A stretch of DNA of 64,000 nt from Sulfurospirillum sp036802865 (GTDB lineage Bacteria > Campylobacterota > Campylobacteria > Campylobacterales > Sulfurospirillaceae), in contig NZ_DAIRVK010000001.1 in NCBI RefSeq assembly GCF_036802865.1, positions 372,001-436,000 on the forward strand. The letters run 5' to 3'. Positions 44,741 to 53,680 of the stretch are shown here, piece by piece. How positions within the stretch are numbered: the first letter of the stretch is position 1; every line of letters starts with the position of its first letter. Position numbers and translations under genes: made by a program. The notes under the pieces were generated by a model, which had not been told where the DNA came from, searched no databases, and saw only the letters and a list, made by a program, of their open reading frames with translations.

Positions 44741-45215
44741 GTGAAAGCTCCTCTAAAAGGGCATCGAGCTTTTCAACGGTCAAATTTTCGATGTAGTCAT
44801 CGTTAAGACGCATACAAGGCGATGTGCCACAAGAGCCTAAACACTCAACCAAAGAGAGGGTAAATTTACCATCTTTACTTGTTTCTCCAGCTTTGATACC
44901 AAGGCGGTTTTGCAAATGTTCTTGCAGTGTTTTGGAACCAGCAAGCATACAAGAAAGTGTTTTGCAGAGTTGCAGGTGGTATGTGCCGATAGGTTGAAGG
45001 TTAAACATTGTATAAAAAGAGGCAACAGAATAAACTTCCATAGCTGAACACTCTAATTTTTTAGCGATAAATTGCATCGCTTCAAGGCTGATCCACCCCT
45101 CTTGGTACTGAACTATCCATAAAGAAGGCAACATCAGTGAGTTTTTGTTGGGATAGCGCTCTAAAAGGGCATTAAATTTTTCCTCATTTCCGTGATTGAA
45201 CGAAAAAGTACTCAT
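44730..45215 (-). CDS. nuoE: NADH-quinone oxidoreductase subunit E
   Basis: This 161-residue thioredoxin-like 2Fe-2S subunit (cluster N1a) has LCKTLSCMLAGS (CxxxxC) and VECLGSCGTSPC (CxxxC) as cluster ligands. The helical N-terminus includes MLPSLWIVQYQEGWIS. Length is close to E. coli NuoE (166). It overlaps nuoCD by 4 nt (ATGA) and nuoF by 11 nt, so E, F and CD are tightly co-translated. Confidence 0.95.
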   Translation of the reverse strand: MSTFSFNHGNEEKFNALLERYPNKNSLMLPSLWIVQYQEGWISLEAMQFIAKKLECSAMEVYSVASFYTMFNLQPIGTYHLQLCKTLSCMLAGSKTLQEHLQNRLGIKAGETSKDGKFTLSLVECLGSCGTSPCMRLNDDYIENLTVEKLDALLEELSHDR

Positions 45216-46879
45216 CTATCTAACTCCCCTGCGATAATATTGAGACTGCCAAGGCTTAAAACAGCGTCCGCAATCATACTGCCTTCAATAAGGTGCGGGT
45301 ATGCTGCCATCGCGTAAAAACATGGTGGTCTAACTTTAACTTTATACGGTGTTCCACTGCCATCACTGATGATAAAAAAGCCAAGTTCCCCATTCGCTCC
45401 CTCAATGGCGCGATAGTATTCACTTGTAGGCACTTTGACACCTTCATAAATGAGTTTAAACTGATTCATCAACCCTTCAATGTTTGTGTAAACATCTTTT
45501 TTAGCAGGCAAAGAGATGGCATGATCTTGCACACAAATAGCCCCTTGTGGCAGGCGTTGCATGGCTTGATGAATGATGCGCGTACTCTGCTTAATCTCTT
45601 CAAAACGCACCATCATTCTATCGTACACATCTCCCACACTTCCAAGAGCAATGTCAAAGTCGAACGTCTCGTAATGATAATAAGGTGCAGTGACTCTTAG
45701 GTCGTAAGGAACGCCACAGGCTCGAAGATTTGGACCCGTTAGCCCACGGTTGATAGCATCTTCTTTCGTAATGATACCGACGTTTTGGGTTCGATCGTGA
45801 AAAATACGGTTGTGTTCGATAAGTTTGAGTGCTTCGCCCACACCTTGTTCGATCTCTTTCAGACAGATTTTGATATCAGCCTCAAAACCATCATACAAGT
45901 CATGGCTCATACCACCAATTCGCATGTAAGAATTAGTAAGGCGCGCTCCTGTTAGTTTTGAAAGCAGGTCATAGACTTTTTCACGAGGATTGTAAAGATA
46001 CCAATAGTTCGTGAGTGCGCCCATATCTACTAAAATAGCGGCTAAGCAGACCAAATGGTCGATAATGCGTGAAAGCTCGCCGATGATAACACGAATAAAC
46101 TTAGCGCGCTCAGGTAAGTCAACGCCTAAAATACCCTCAACTGCATGTGCGTAAGCAATGTTATTGAGAATGGCAGAACAGTAATTAAGTCTGTCGGTAT
46201 AAGGAATAATCTGATTGTAGGTGTGATTTTCGCACGATTTTTCAAAACCACGGTGTAAGTAGCCAATCTCACTGACAGCACAGGCGATGTTCTCTCCATC
46301 CAACGCTACAAAGGTGCGAATTGTTCCATGACTGGCGGGGTGTGCGGGGCCGAGGTTGAGAAACATAAGCTCATCTTGCGACGTTTTGCCTTTAGTCTTA
46401 AGACGTGGGGTCATCTCATCCATCAAATCATCACTTTGATGGCATAATTGCCCTTGCGTAATTGGATAATCTTTACGTAAAGGATGTCCAATAAACTCTT
46501 TATGATTCAATATGCGCTTTAAGTTTGGATGGTTTTTAAAATGAATGCCGTATTGATCCCAAATCTCCCGCTCCGCCCAGTTAGCACTTTTGTACAGTGA
46601 CGTAATGCTTTGTGTTGCAAGCGAGCTGTCAATATAGGTTTTAAGCGTAATGAGATTTTGAAAATTTTGGTCGCGTAAAAGATAAACGATGGCAAAACGC
46701 TCAGGCTGGTTTTTTGCCTGTAAATAATCAATAGCAGTCATATCGACTAAAAAAGTGTACGTATCTTTTTCTAAAAGAATTTGTAATGCTTGTAAAATAA
46801 GATCTTTGGGAAGAATATACGCTCCATAAGCATCCAGAGTGTAGTGTTCTTCAAAGAGTTTTTTAAATGCATTAGGCAT
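45212..46879 (-). CDS. nuoCD: NADH-quinone oxidoreductase fused subunit C/D
   Basis: This 555-residue fusion has a NuoC-like domain at about 1-160 (ANWAEREIWDQYGIHFKNHP) and a NuoD domain from about 165 (LNLGPAHPASHGTIRTFVAL, GYLHRGFEK). The fusion ends LSLGSLNIIAGELDR, next to the quinone site. The ATG at 46879 follows AAAGGAG by 6 nt; a TTG one codon upstream is less likely. C/D fusion is known in enterobacteria and some other lineages. Confidence 0.94.
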   Translation of the reverse strand: MPNAFKKLFEEHYTLDAYGAYILPKDLILQALQILLEKDTYTFLVDMTAIDYLQAKNQPERFAIVYLLRDQNFQNLITLKTYIDSSLATQSITSLYKSANWAEREIWDQYGIHFKNHPNLKRILNHKEFIGHPLRKDYPITQGQLCHQSDDLMDEMTPRLKTKGKTSQDELMFLNLGPAHPASHGTIRTFVALDGENIACAVSEIGYLHRGFEKSCENHTYNQIIPYTDRLNYCSAILNNIAYAHAVEGILGVDLPERAKFIRVIIGELSRIIDHLVCLAAILVDMGALTNYWYLYNPREKVYDLLSKLTGARLTNSYMRIGGMSHDLYDGFEADIKICLKEIEQGVGEALKLIEHNRIFHDRTQNVGIITKEDAINRGLTGPNLRACGVPYDLRVTAPYYHYETFDFDIALGSVGDVYDRMMVRFEEIKQSTRIIHQAMQRLPQGAICVQDHAISLPAKKDVYTNIEGLMNQFKLIYEGVKVPTSEYYRAIEGANGELGFFIISDGSGTPYKVKVRPPCFYAMAAYPHLIEGSMIADAVLSLGSLNIIAGELDR

Positions 46880-47390
46880 CAAGAACTCCTTTGAAAATTC
46901 TCTTTGAGCGATCCTCTAAAAGGCTCTGGGTTGCTTGGATTTTTTGAATCTTTAAAAGAGCATCCAAAAAGGCTTCAGGGCGAGGAGGGCATCCTGCGAC
47001 ATAGACATCGACGGGAATGATGCTGTCAATGCCTTGTAGGGTTGTGTAGTTGTCATAAAAGCCACCACTGCATGCACATGCTCCAGCACTGATGACCCAT
47101 TTTGGTTCACTCATTTGATCGTAAATCTTTTTCAAAATAGGTGCTTGTTTATAACTAATCGTTCCAGCAATAATGAGCAGATCCGCTTGACGTGGAGAGA
47201 AGCGCACGACTTCTGCACCAAAACGGGAGATGTCGTATTTGCTGCTTGCAACGCTCATAAATTCGATGGCACAACACGCCGTTCCGAAGATGTAAGGCCA
47301 CATGGAAGATTCTCGTGCCCAAGAAATGGCACTGTCTAGTGTGGTGGTAATGAGGCTTTCGCCAAAAATTGCTTCTGCGCCTACTGCCAT
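46872..47390 (-). CDS. nuoB: NADH-quinone oxidoreductase subunit B
   Basis: This 172-residue subunit carries the terminal cluster N2 that reduces quinone. The tandem cysteines are at 39-40 (FGTACCAIEFM), with further ligands in GACACSGG and YVAGCPPRPEAF. It overlaps nuoA by 10 nt and nuoCD by 8 nt. The C-terminal tail after LLKIQ is short and basic. Confidence 0.96.
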   Translation of the reverse strand: MAVGAEAIFGESLITTTLDSAISWARESSMWPYIFGTACCAIEFMSVASSKYDISRFGAEVVRFSPRQADLLIIAGTISYKQAPILKKIYDQMSEPKWVISAGACACSGGFYDNYTTLQGIDSIIPVDVYVAGCPPRPEAFLDALLKIQKIQATQSLLEDRSKRIFKGVLDA

Positions 47391-47743
47391 GAGAGTGCCT
47401 TGATACGGTAAATGTAAATCAGTCCAAACAGAAGAAGTCCCATAAAGGTAAACATCTCAAAAAGTCCAAAAAAACTGAGTTCGCGAACGTTAACTGCCCA
47501 TGGAAACATAAAGGCAATTTCCACATCGAACAGGACAAATAAAATAGCAACCAGATAAAACTTGGCACTAAAGCGACTCTCGCTGTTTCCAATAGGTGTG
47601 CTAATACCACTTTCGTACACACTGTTTTTAGCTTTATTGCCAATGTTGGAAGGTCCTAGTTTTTGACTGAGTAGAAAAAGCGTAGGAAGGAGTATAACCA
47701 GTAGAGCGACGATACATGAAGCCAAAATGAGTTCTAATGACAT
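47381..47743 (-). CDS. nuoA: NADH-quinone oxidoreductase subunit A
   Basis: This 120-residue, three-span membrane subunit has YESGISTPIGNSESRFSAKF, the conserved quinone-channel loop, and LFDVEIAFMFPWAV. It is the first gene of the minus half-operon; a divergent gene starts 162 nt away, so its promoter lies in that gap. Confidence 0.95.
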   Translation of the reverse strand: MSLELILASCIVALLVILLPTLFLLSQKLGPSNIGNKAKNSVYESGISTPIGNSESRFSAKFYLVAILFVLFDVEIAFMFPWAVNVRELSFFGLFEMFTFMGLLLFGLIYIYRIKALSWQ

Positions 47744-47905
47744 GGGCGCATCTTTTGTTGAAATTCGTATGGATTGATGATAGCCAAAGAATTTTAAAAT
47801 CCACGTAAAAAAAGAAAATCAATTTTTATTCCTACAACAGAGGAGGTCTTAAGTCATTTTTTTATAAAATGCCTTCCAAAAATTGTAATTAGTAAGAGGG
47901 GTTGT

Positions 47906-49006
47906 ATGCGTTATCTAGTTTTTTTATCTCTATGTGCATTTGCTTTATACGCGGCGACAGCTGAGGATATTTATAAAATTTATAAAACAAAAGGCATTAA
48001 TGCCGTTGAAGATTTTCTTAAAAAAGAGTTTGAATCTAAAGAGATAAAAGAGATACCCGTAAAAGAGGTTAAAAAAGAGAAAGAAGTTGTTAAAGAACCT
48101 GTTGTTAAATTGGGACAAAAACTTTTTGTAAAACCTAAAACGCCAAGTGAAAAAGAGGCAGTATCACGTGATTATTGGTTAAAACATCTTAAAAATATGG
48201 ATGTAAGCTACGGCTACTACGAAGATGTAGAATCACTTATTGTATGCGAAAAAGAGAGAAAACGCTGTGAAGTATATCACGTAGAAGAAGATGGTTTAAA
48301 ACTGGTTCGTGGGCATGACGATGTTATTATGGGTAAGGGTGGCGATAAAGTCAAACGAGGCGATCTTAAAACACCTGTAGGCGTTTATGAAATCACCAAA
48401 CGTTTCAAACCAACCAATCAATTTTACGGACCACTTGCTTTTTCACTATCGTATCCAAATTTGTTTGATGTCTTAAGAAATAAAAGTGGCGATGGTATCT
48501 GGATTCACGGAATGCCAATCGATGGAAAAGACAGAGATGATCTAAGTAAAGGCTGCGTAGTTATGGAAAACAATGCCATTTTAACGCTTGATACGGAAAT
48601 GAATGCACAAAGTGCCGTTGTCATTATCGGCGAATCTAAAGTTCCAAAAATGACACGTGAACAAATTGCAACGATTTTAAGTGAAGTGTATAAATGGCAA
48701 CGTGCTTGGAAAGTGAATGATATTAATGCTTATTTGAATTTTTATTCCAATGATTTTAAAAAATCAGATGGATCAGGAAAAGTACAATTTTCAAACATGA
48801 AAAAACAGATTTTCTCACGTAAAGAGAGTAAAATGATTTTGTTTGAGAACATGAGTGTTGCACCTTATCCAACCATTGATGATCGTAAACTCTTTAAGGT
48901 ATCATTTATGCAAACGTATAAAAGCCCTTCTTTCTCCTCAAAAGGTGACAAAGAGCTTTATATAGAGTTAGTAGGCGATAAAATGCAGGTATTGGCTGAA
49001 AAGTAA
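47906..49006 (+). CDS. pgp2: L,D-carboxypeptidase/YkuD-fold peptidoglycan peptidase (Pgp2/Csd6-like)
   Basis: This 366-residue periplasmic enzyme has a signal peptide (about 1-17) and a charged Lys/Glu-rich segment (about 45-75). The YkuD catalytic domain has H201 in IWIHGMP and the nucleophile C217 in LSKGCVVMEN. An NTF2-like C-terminal domain follows from about 250 (YKWQRAWKVNDINAYLNFYS). This three-part architecture matches C. jejuni Pgp2 and H. pylori Csd6, which trim tetrapeptides to tripeptides and are needed for helical cell shape. The ATG follows GAGGGG. Two small-gap genes follow, including alr. Confidence 0.85.
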   Translation: MRYLVFLSLCAFALYAATAEDIYKIYKTKGINAVEDFLKKEFESKEIKEIPVKEVKKEKEVVKEPVVKLGQKLFVKPKTPSEKEAVSRDYWLKHLKNMDVSYGYYEDVESLIVCEKERKRCEVYHVEEDGLKLVRGHDDVIMGKGGDKVKRGDLKTPVGVYEITKRFKPTNQFYGPLAFSLSYPNLFDVLRNKSGDGIWIHGMPIDGKDRDDLSKGCVVMENNAILTLDTEMNAQSAVVIIGESKVPKMTREQIATILSEVYKWQRAWKVNDINAYLNFYSNDFKKSDGSGKVQFSNMKKQIFSRKESKMILFENMSVAPYPTIDDRKLFKVSFMQTYKSPSFSSKGDKELYIELVGDKMQVLAEK

Positions 49007-49015
49007 GGATACGTT

Positions 49016-49252
49016 ATGAATCCAAATGAGATAGAAATCGACAAAGAACTAGAGAAACTTATTGATGCGAGAGATGCTTTTATGGCTTATCTTGATGCCA
49101 ATGTTCCAAAAGATAGCAAAAATATAGCCTTTGATTTTTCCAATCATCCAACATTGGATGCAAAAGCAGTGTATGAACATTTTTATAAACTTGATTATCA
49201 AGCCCGTAAAATCCGTGGTTTTGTAATCCGAAATTTAGGAAGTAAAGCGTAA
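49016..49252 (+). CDS. small conserved hypothetical protein
   Basis: This 78-residue soluble, acidic, helix-rich protein (MNPNEIEIDKELEKLIDARD at the start) has no recognised domain or export signal. It begins 9 nt after the Pgp2-like gene and ends 4 nt before alr, so it is almost certainly co-transcribed with two cell-wall genes. A ribosome-binding site-like AAGGA precedes the ATG. No function is assigned. Confidence 0.7.
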   Translation: MNPNEIEIDKELEKLIDARDAFMAYLDANVPKDSKNIAFDFSNHPTLDAKAVYEHFYKLDYQARKIRGFVIRNLGSKA

Positions 49253-49256
49253 CACA

Positions 49257-50285
49257 ATGGCATTTATTACAATTAATAAAGCGCACTTTTTTCACAACTT
49301 AGACGTGTTGTGCGCAAAGGCTGGGGGCAAAACAAAGCTCATGGCGGTGTTAAAAGACAATGCGTATGGGCATGATCTTAGACTTATGGCTGAACTTGCT
49401 TCGGAGTATGGCTTAAAGAAGGCTGCGGTGAAAAATATCGAAGAAGCCGAGATGATTGCCGATCTTTTTGAAGAAGTTTTAGTCTTGGTTGATCATCCTA
49501 CTTCTCAAGCACTTTCTGCTTCTATTTCCCTTGCAGCACATTCCTATGAAGCACTTCAAGCTCTTCCAGAAGGTACTTCGATTCATCTTAGTTTTGATTC
49601 GGGAATGCACCGCAATGGCATTAACGAGGGACAAATTGAAGAAGCTATGGCGCTTATTCATGCTAAAAAACTATGCTTACGCGGGGTCTTTACCCATTTT
49701 AGAAGTTCGGATGAGCTTAACAGTGAATTTTTTTGGCAACGTGCTAATTTTGAACGTGCTAAAAAACGCATTAAAGCACTCATCGAACACTATGGGTTAC
49801 CAAAGACTTCATTTCATTCGTGTAACTCAGCAGGATTGCTTCGTACGCGTTCATTAGGTGATGATGATTATGCTAGAACGGGTATTGCAATGTACGGTTA
49901 CACAACGCTAGATCCTCTAATCGCCACGTTTGATCTAAAACCTGTTCTTGCCCTTTGGGCAGAGCGTTTGAGTACACGCGTGCTTAAAAAAGGTGAACGC
50001 GTAGGCTATGGTAGTGTTTATGAGGCAATACAAGATGAACTGATTTCAACGTATGACATTGGTTATGGCGATGGTTTTTTCCGTTTTGATGGATACTTAC
50101 CTGTTGTCATGGCAGATGGAAGTTTGAGCAAGGGACGCATGTCTATGGACAGTTTTTGCCTTGGAGGTGATGCTCCAAACGTGTGTATGTTTGATGATGC
50201 AAACCCTTTAGCAAAACAGTTTCATACGATCAGCTATGAGATCGTTACCAAACTCGCTCCTATGTTAAAACGCAAGATTATTTGA
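49257..50285 (+). CDS. alr: alanine racemase
   Basis: This 342-residue PLP enzyme interconverts L- and D-alanine for peptidoglycan. The PLP lysine is K33 in MAVLKDNAYGHD. The substrate barrel contains FDSGMHRNGI and FHSCNSAG; the C-terminal domain has GERVGYGSVYEA with the second catalytic tyrosine, and YDIGYGDGFFR. It is slightly shorter than E. coli Alr (359). It is co-directional with the Pgp2-like gene, and its stop lies 2 nt from that of a convergent gene. Confidence 0.93.
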   Translation: MAFITINKAHFFHNLDVLCAKAGGKTKLMAVLKDNAYGHDLRLMAELASEYGLKKAAVKNIEEAEMIADLFEEVLVLVDHPTSQALSASISLAAHSYEALQALPEGTSIHLSFDSGMHRNGINEGQIEEAMALIHAKKLCLRGVFTHFRSSDELNSEFFWQRANFERAKKRIKALIEHYGLPKTSFHSCNSAGLLRTRSLGDDDYARTGIAMYGYTTLDPLIATFDLKPVLALWAERLSTRVLKKGERVGYGSVYEAIQDELISTYDIGYGDGFFRFDGYLPVVMADGSLSKGRMSMDSFCLGGDAPNVCMFDDANPLAKQFHTISYEIVTKLAPMLKRKII

Positions 50286-50287
50286 GC

Positions 50288-50665
50288 TTAAAGTTGTACA
50301 ATACCTGATTCAAAAAGAATACCATCGATGGCATGAGACGCTGCAAATTCGATCTCATTGTCATCGTTGCTTAAAAGCAATACTTTCCCATCAAAGAGAT
50401 AATCATCAGCAATTTTTTGAGCATGAAGTGCTAAGCCTTTATCCACGATAAAGTATGAAGCACCTAAAGCATTTGCTAAAATGAGTTCCTTAATATGTTT
50501 TACATGTAAGGCAAATACAACGCTTTGGGTATTGCAATATGCTGCAAGATTTGGTTCAAAATCAAACAAAACCACTCCTTGTGAAGGGGTTTTAGCAATC
50601 TCTTCAATAGAGACAACACGGTAAAAAGGCTTACTAGAGATAAGTTCATGACCGATGAGTAACAT
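50288..50665 (-). CDS. conserved hypothetical protein
   Basis: This 125-residue soluble alpha/beta protein opens MLLIGHELISSKPFYRVVSI and has no export signal. The start codon overlaps the stop of the upstream small gene (TAATG), indicating translational coupling; a longer in-frame version from 50758 would run through that gene and is rejected. The repeated ANALGASYFIVDKGLA and hydrophobic strands suggest a Rossmann-like or phosphatase-like half domain, but no family was recognised. It belongs to the rsmG cluster. Confidence 0.65.
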   Translation of the reverse strand: MLLIGHELISSKPFYRVVSIEEIAKTPSQGVVLFDFEPNLAAYCNTQSVVFALHVKHIKELILANALGASYFIVDKGLALHAQKIADDYLFDGKVLLLSNDDNEIEFAASHAIDGILFESGIVQL

Positions 50666-50889
50666 TAGGGTAACCTCGCACACTCTTTTGAGCAATAGAA
50701 GTGGCCATCTTTGATGATTGCCTCTTTGTGGCTGATAAAAGTTGAACACGCTTGGCACTCGACCATCGTTTCACCCTCTAAGACTTTCTTGGGAGCATTT
50801 TTTTTAATCTCTTCTTTACGACTATTTTTGAAAAAAAAGATATAAATAAGAAAGATAACACCCGCAAACAATGCAATTTTAAGCAGCAT
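50665..50889 (-). CDS. small membrane-anchored zinc-ribbon protein (PP0621-like)
   Basis: The 74 residues comprise one N-terminal membrane segment (about 3-22), a basic linker, and a C-terminal metal-site pattern CQACSTF with YCSKEC, plus His residues between. It resembles PP0621-type small proteins of unknown function. The start at 50889 fits AAGGA with 5-nt spacing; the in-frame ATG at 50895 is too close to it. The gene overlaps the rsmG 3' end by 11 nt and the following gene by 1 nt. Confidence 0.68.
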   Translation of the reverse strand: MLLKIALFAGVIFLIYIFFFKNSRKEEIKKNAPKKVLEGETMVECQACSTFISHKEAIIKDGHFYCSKECARLP

Positions 50890-51448
50890 CAACATCCTTC
50901 ATAATAAGATAATAACGTTTGTCTCGTTGGTAAACATGACAGTTAGATAGCCCTTTGATCTCTTCTTCTACCAATTCACCTTTATAAAATAGAAGTGTTG
51001 TGGAAGGATCAATAAACTGTTTACACAATTTGACCAACATCTTCGTGTTAGTGACAGCACGAGAACTGATGAGATCGACTTTAAAAGGTGTCACTTTTTC
51101 AACTCTGTTTGTTGATATATCGACATTTTTAAGCTCTAATGTTGTTTTTGCAAGGTGTAAAAAAGCACTCTTTTTTGCAATAGGCTCAAACAGTGTAAAA
51201 TGCACGTGAGGTAGGGCAAGTGCAAGGAGTAAGCCTGGAAACCCAGCTCCTGTGCCTATATCGATCGCGTTTTTTATTTCATTGACGTTTAAATATTCTA
51301 AAGGATAGATGCTGTCTTCAACATTTTTAAGTACGGCTTCTTTTGTTTTCGCACCTGAAATATTATGTGTTTGATTGTACTGAAGCAAGAGCGTCGCAAA
51401 AGTATCGACCTGTTGCCAAAATATATCAGGAAGCAAGGAAGCAGCCAT
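50879..51448 (-). CDS. rsmG: 16S rRNA (guanine-N7)-methyltransferase RsmG (GidB)
   Basis: This 189-residue SAM-dependent enzyme methylates G527 of 16S rRNA (E. coli numbering); loss gives low-level streptomycin resistance in other bacteria. It shows YNQTHNISGAKTKE, the SAM-binding AIDIGTGAGFPGLLLAL (about 62-78), and VDLISSRAVTNTKMLV. It is a little shorter than E. coli RsmG (207). It heads a three-gene overlapping cluster. Confidence 0.93.
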   Translation of the reverse strand: MAASLLPDIFWQQVDTFATLLLQYNQTHNISGAKTKEAVLKNVEDSIYPLEYLNVNEIKNAIDIGTGAGFPGLLLALALPHVHFTLFEPIAKKSAFLHLAKTTLELKNVDISTNRVEKVTPFKVDLISSRAVTNTKMLVKLCKQFIDPSTTLLFYKGELVEEEIKGLSNCHVYQRDKRYYLIMKDVDAA

Positions 51449-51522
51449 CTTAAAAGCCTTTAGTGTGATTTGATCTTATATCCTATCCAAATGGCGATTA
51501 ATGAGCGATTAATATTTGAAAT

Positions 51523-51558
51523 TGTGCATGTAAGCTCTGATTGGAGCTTACATGCACA
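51523..51558 (-). terminator. terminator of the NIT-domain chemoreceptor gene
   Basis: A 15-bp perfect stem (51523-51537 with 51544-51558) has a 6-nt loop and sits directly after the chemoreceptor stop on the minus strand. AATTTC follows, a weak U-tract. The stem contains GCATGTAAGCTC, sharing CATGTAA with other terminators here. Confidence 0.8.
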
Positions 51559-51561
51559 GAT

Positions 51562-53547
51562 TTAGTGAATACGAAAACGCCTGAGTTCTACATTGGCACT
51601 TTCGGCTTTTCCTGAGAGGTTTTTAGAAATCTCTTTTACTTGCTCGCCAAGAGTGTTGTTATTTTCTGAGAGGGTTGTGACTTCATCAATATGCTTCATA
51701 AATATTTCAACTGTTTGTGCGACAGCTGTATGCTCGGAAGTTTGTTGTTGTGAAATTTTGATAGTACTGCTCAATTTTTCAGAAGTATGTTGCGAATCAG
51801 CAATAAGTGTATTGGTCTCTTTTGAGAGATGGTAGAAAGATTGTGAAATGTTCTCTGTTTCAGAGGTAACATCATGAATCGTTTGAACAATGACATTCGT
51901 AGTTGTACTGATGTCTGAAAGTGAGGTTTGTGTACGTTCAGCAAGCTTTCGAACTTCATCGGCAACAACGGCAAACCCACGACCATGTTCCCCTGCACGG
52001 GCAGCTTCAATGGCAGCATTAAGGGCTAAAAGGTTTGTTTGATCCGCGATATCACCAATAATTCCCAAGACATTTTTAATTTGTGTCGCTTGTTGGGAAA
52101 GTGAATTAACTTTTCCTCCAAGTTCGTGTTGTTTTTGAGCACTTTGTGAAATAAGTTCGACCACTGTACCCATGTTGGTAACAAAGGCTTCTAGCACCTC
52201 TTTTGTCTGCTCAAGGTCCCCAAAGGTTTTAAAAGACATCTCTTTCATCGCCATTTCTTTCTCTTTAAACGATTGCATTTCCTGTTGAATACTATGAATA
52301 AATCGGTTTTGCTCTTCAATGTTAGAGGCAAGATTGGTAGAGACATTGCTCAGTGAACTACTGGCTTCAACACTTTGATTTGAGGTATCGAGTGCTTTGC
52401 TAATCGACTCTTTAAAATTAGAGATAAGTTTTTGGACTTGTTTCATTGTGTCCGAAATTTCATTGTCACTTTCAAGGGCTAATGATTGTGTTAGGTCAAG
52501 GTTTGAAGCGATGGATTCGAGTTTTTTACCTGAAATTGTAATCGTGCGAATGACATCTTGAAATGTAGCATAGAGTAAAATGATAATAAAAAGTGTAATA
52601 ACAACAAGTCCACCACCTTCAATGAACATTTGCGTACGGGCATTACTTTTAAGCGTTGTAAGCGATGTTGAAATCTCTTGTGCCAGCGCATCGTCTACTT
52701 CTTTGAGAAGATTGATTTTACTGGTAATGGTATCAAACCAATGAGGCGCATCAACACCAAAATTACCTACATTTGATTTCTCGATGGCGGTATTACGCAT
52801 TTTCTCAACTTCTGCGACCAGAGGATTGCGCATGGTTTTTTCATAAAAGGCAATCGAAGTAGGTGAAGCTGTCCCTGCGAAAGAGTCTATATAAGAAATT
52901 TGTTCTGAAACCAATGTGATAAGTTTAACAAACATATTGGGCGCAAAAGCTCCAGCAGCAAAGGTGTTAGATAAAACGGCTCTTTCAATGCCAGTGCGCT
53001 CTTTTGCTTTAAGAAAATTTGCATAAGCACTCAACTCTTTTACAATCACCGGATCGGAAGAGAGTACAGCCGTAGATGCAACAATATCCAAAAGGTATTT
53101 GTTTAGAAGTGTATAATAATCCACTTGTTCTGCTGCGCTAATACTGAGGCTATCAATACGACTGCGAATAGAAGGAAGCTTTTGAAGCATTGCTTCAATG
53201 GTTTTTATCTGATCACTCAACGATTGTGGATAACGCGCAAGATCAATTGCCCCTAGTGCTTCTCTGTAGCGCTTTTGCTCTTTGTCTGTTAGTAGGCGTT
53301 GTGGGGCTAATTTGTCTGCAAATTTTTTACCCGATGATCCAATAAATCCAGCACTCGTGCCTCTCTCTTTTTGACTCTCATGTACAAAGAGACTAATGCT
53401 GGTTGAAAGAGTAACAATATTTTGTAAATCATGGATGTTTTGCAATTTACTTTGCCCATCCACTACGGTTTTGATACCCAGTAGCAGTGCTACAAAGACA
53501 ACAACAATCGAAACTAAGCCTAATTGTCGTTTGATAGTCCTCCGCAT
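51562..53547 (-). CDS. methyl-accepting chemotaxis protein with NIT sensor domain
   Basis: This 661-residue transmembrane chemoreceptor has TM1 (about 10-27). A periplasmic NIT domain (about 40-290) has the diagnostic HESQKERGTSAGFIGSSG, as in nitrate/nitrite-sensing proteins. TM2 (about 310-330), a HAMP-like linker and the signalling domain with LLALNAAIEAARAGEHGRG and AVVADEVRKLAERT follow. No pentapeptide methylation tether is present. The ligand is inferred as nitrate or nitrite only from the domain name. It is monocistronic. Confidence 0.9.
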   Translation of the reverse strand: MRRTIKRQLGLVSIVVVFVALLLGIKTVVDGQSKLQNIHDLQNIVTLSTSISLFVHESQKERGTSAGFIGSSGKKFADKLAPQRLLTDKEQKRYREALGAIDLARYPQSLSDQIKTIEAMLQKLPSIRSRIDSLSISAAEQVDYYTLLNKYLLDIVASTAVLSSDPVIVKELSAYANFLKAKERTGIERAVLSNTFAAGAFAPNMFVKLITLVSEQISYIDSFAGTASPTSIAFYEKTMRNPLVAEVEKMRNTAIEKSNVGNFGVDAPHWFDTITSKINLLKEVDDALAQEISTSLTTLKSNARTQMFIEGGGLVVITLFIIILLYATFQDVIRTITISGKKLESIASNLDLTQSLALESDNEISDTMKQVQKLISNFKESISKALDTSNQSVEASSSLSNVSTNLASNIEEQNRFIHSIQQEMQSFKEKEMAMKEMSFKTFGDLEQTKEVLEAFVTNMGTVVELISQSAQKQHELGGKVNSLSQQATQIKNVLGIIGDIADQTNLLALNAAIEAARAGEHGRGFAVVADEVRKLAERTQTSLSDISTTTNVIVQTIHDVTSETENISQSFYHLSKETNTLIADSQHTSEKLSSTIKISQQQTSEHTAVAQTVEIFMKHIDEVTTLSENNNTLGEQVKEISKNLSGKAESANVELRRFRIH

Positions 53548-53680
53548 TTAATTCTCCTATGTAAAGTAAATATAAGGTTATATTATTCATTGGTTTTTCA
53601 AAAAATTCAATGACCTAAGTCAAGAGGGCAAGTTCTTATAAAGACATATATTTTTTAAATATTTTACAGAATAGAAGACG

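Noticed and set aside
50665..50758. A 156-residue version of the 125-residue protein
   Set aside because: The added N-terminus runs antiparallel in meaning through the zinc-ribbon gene in another frame; the TAATG overlap at 50665 gives a natural start.
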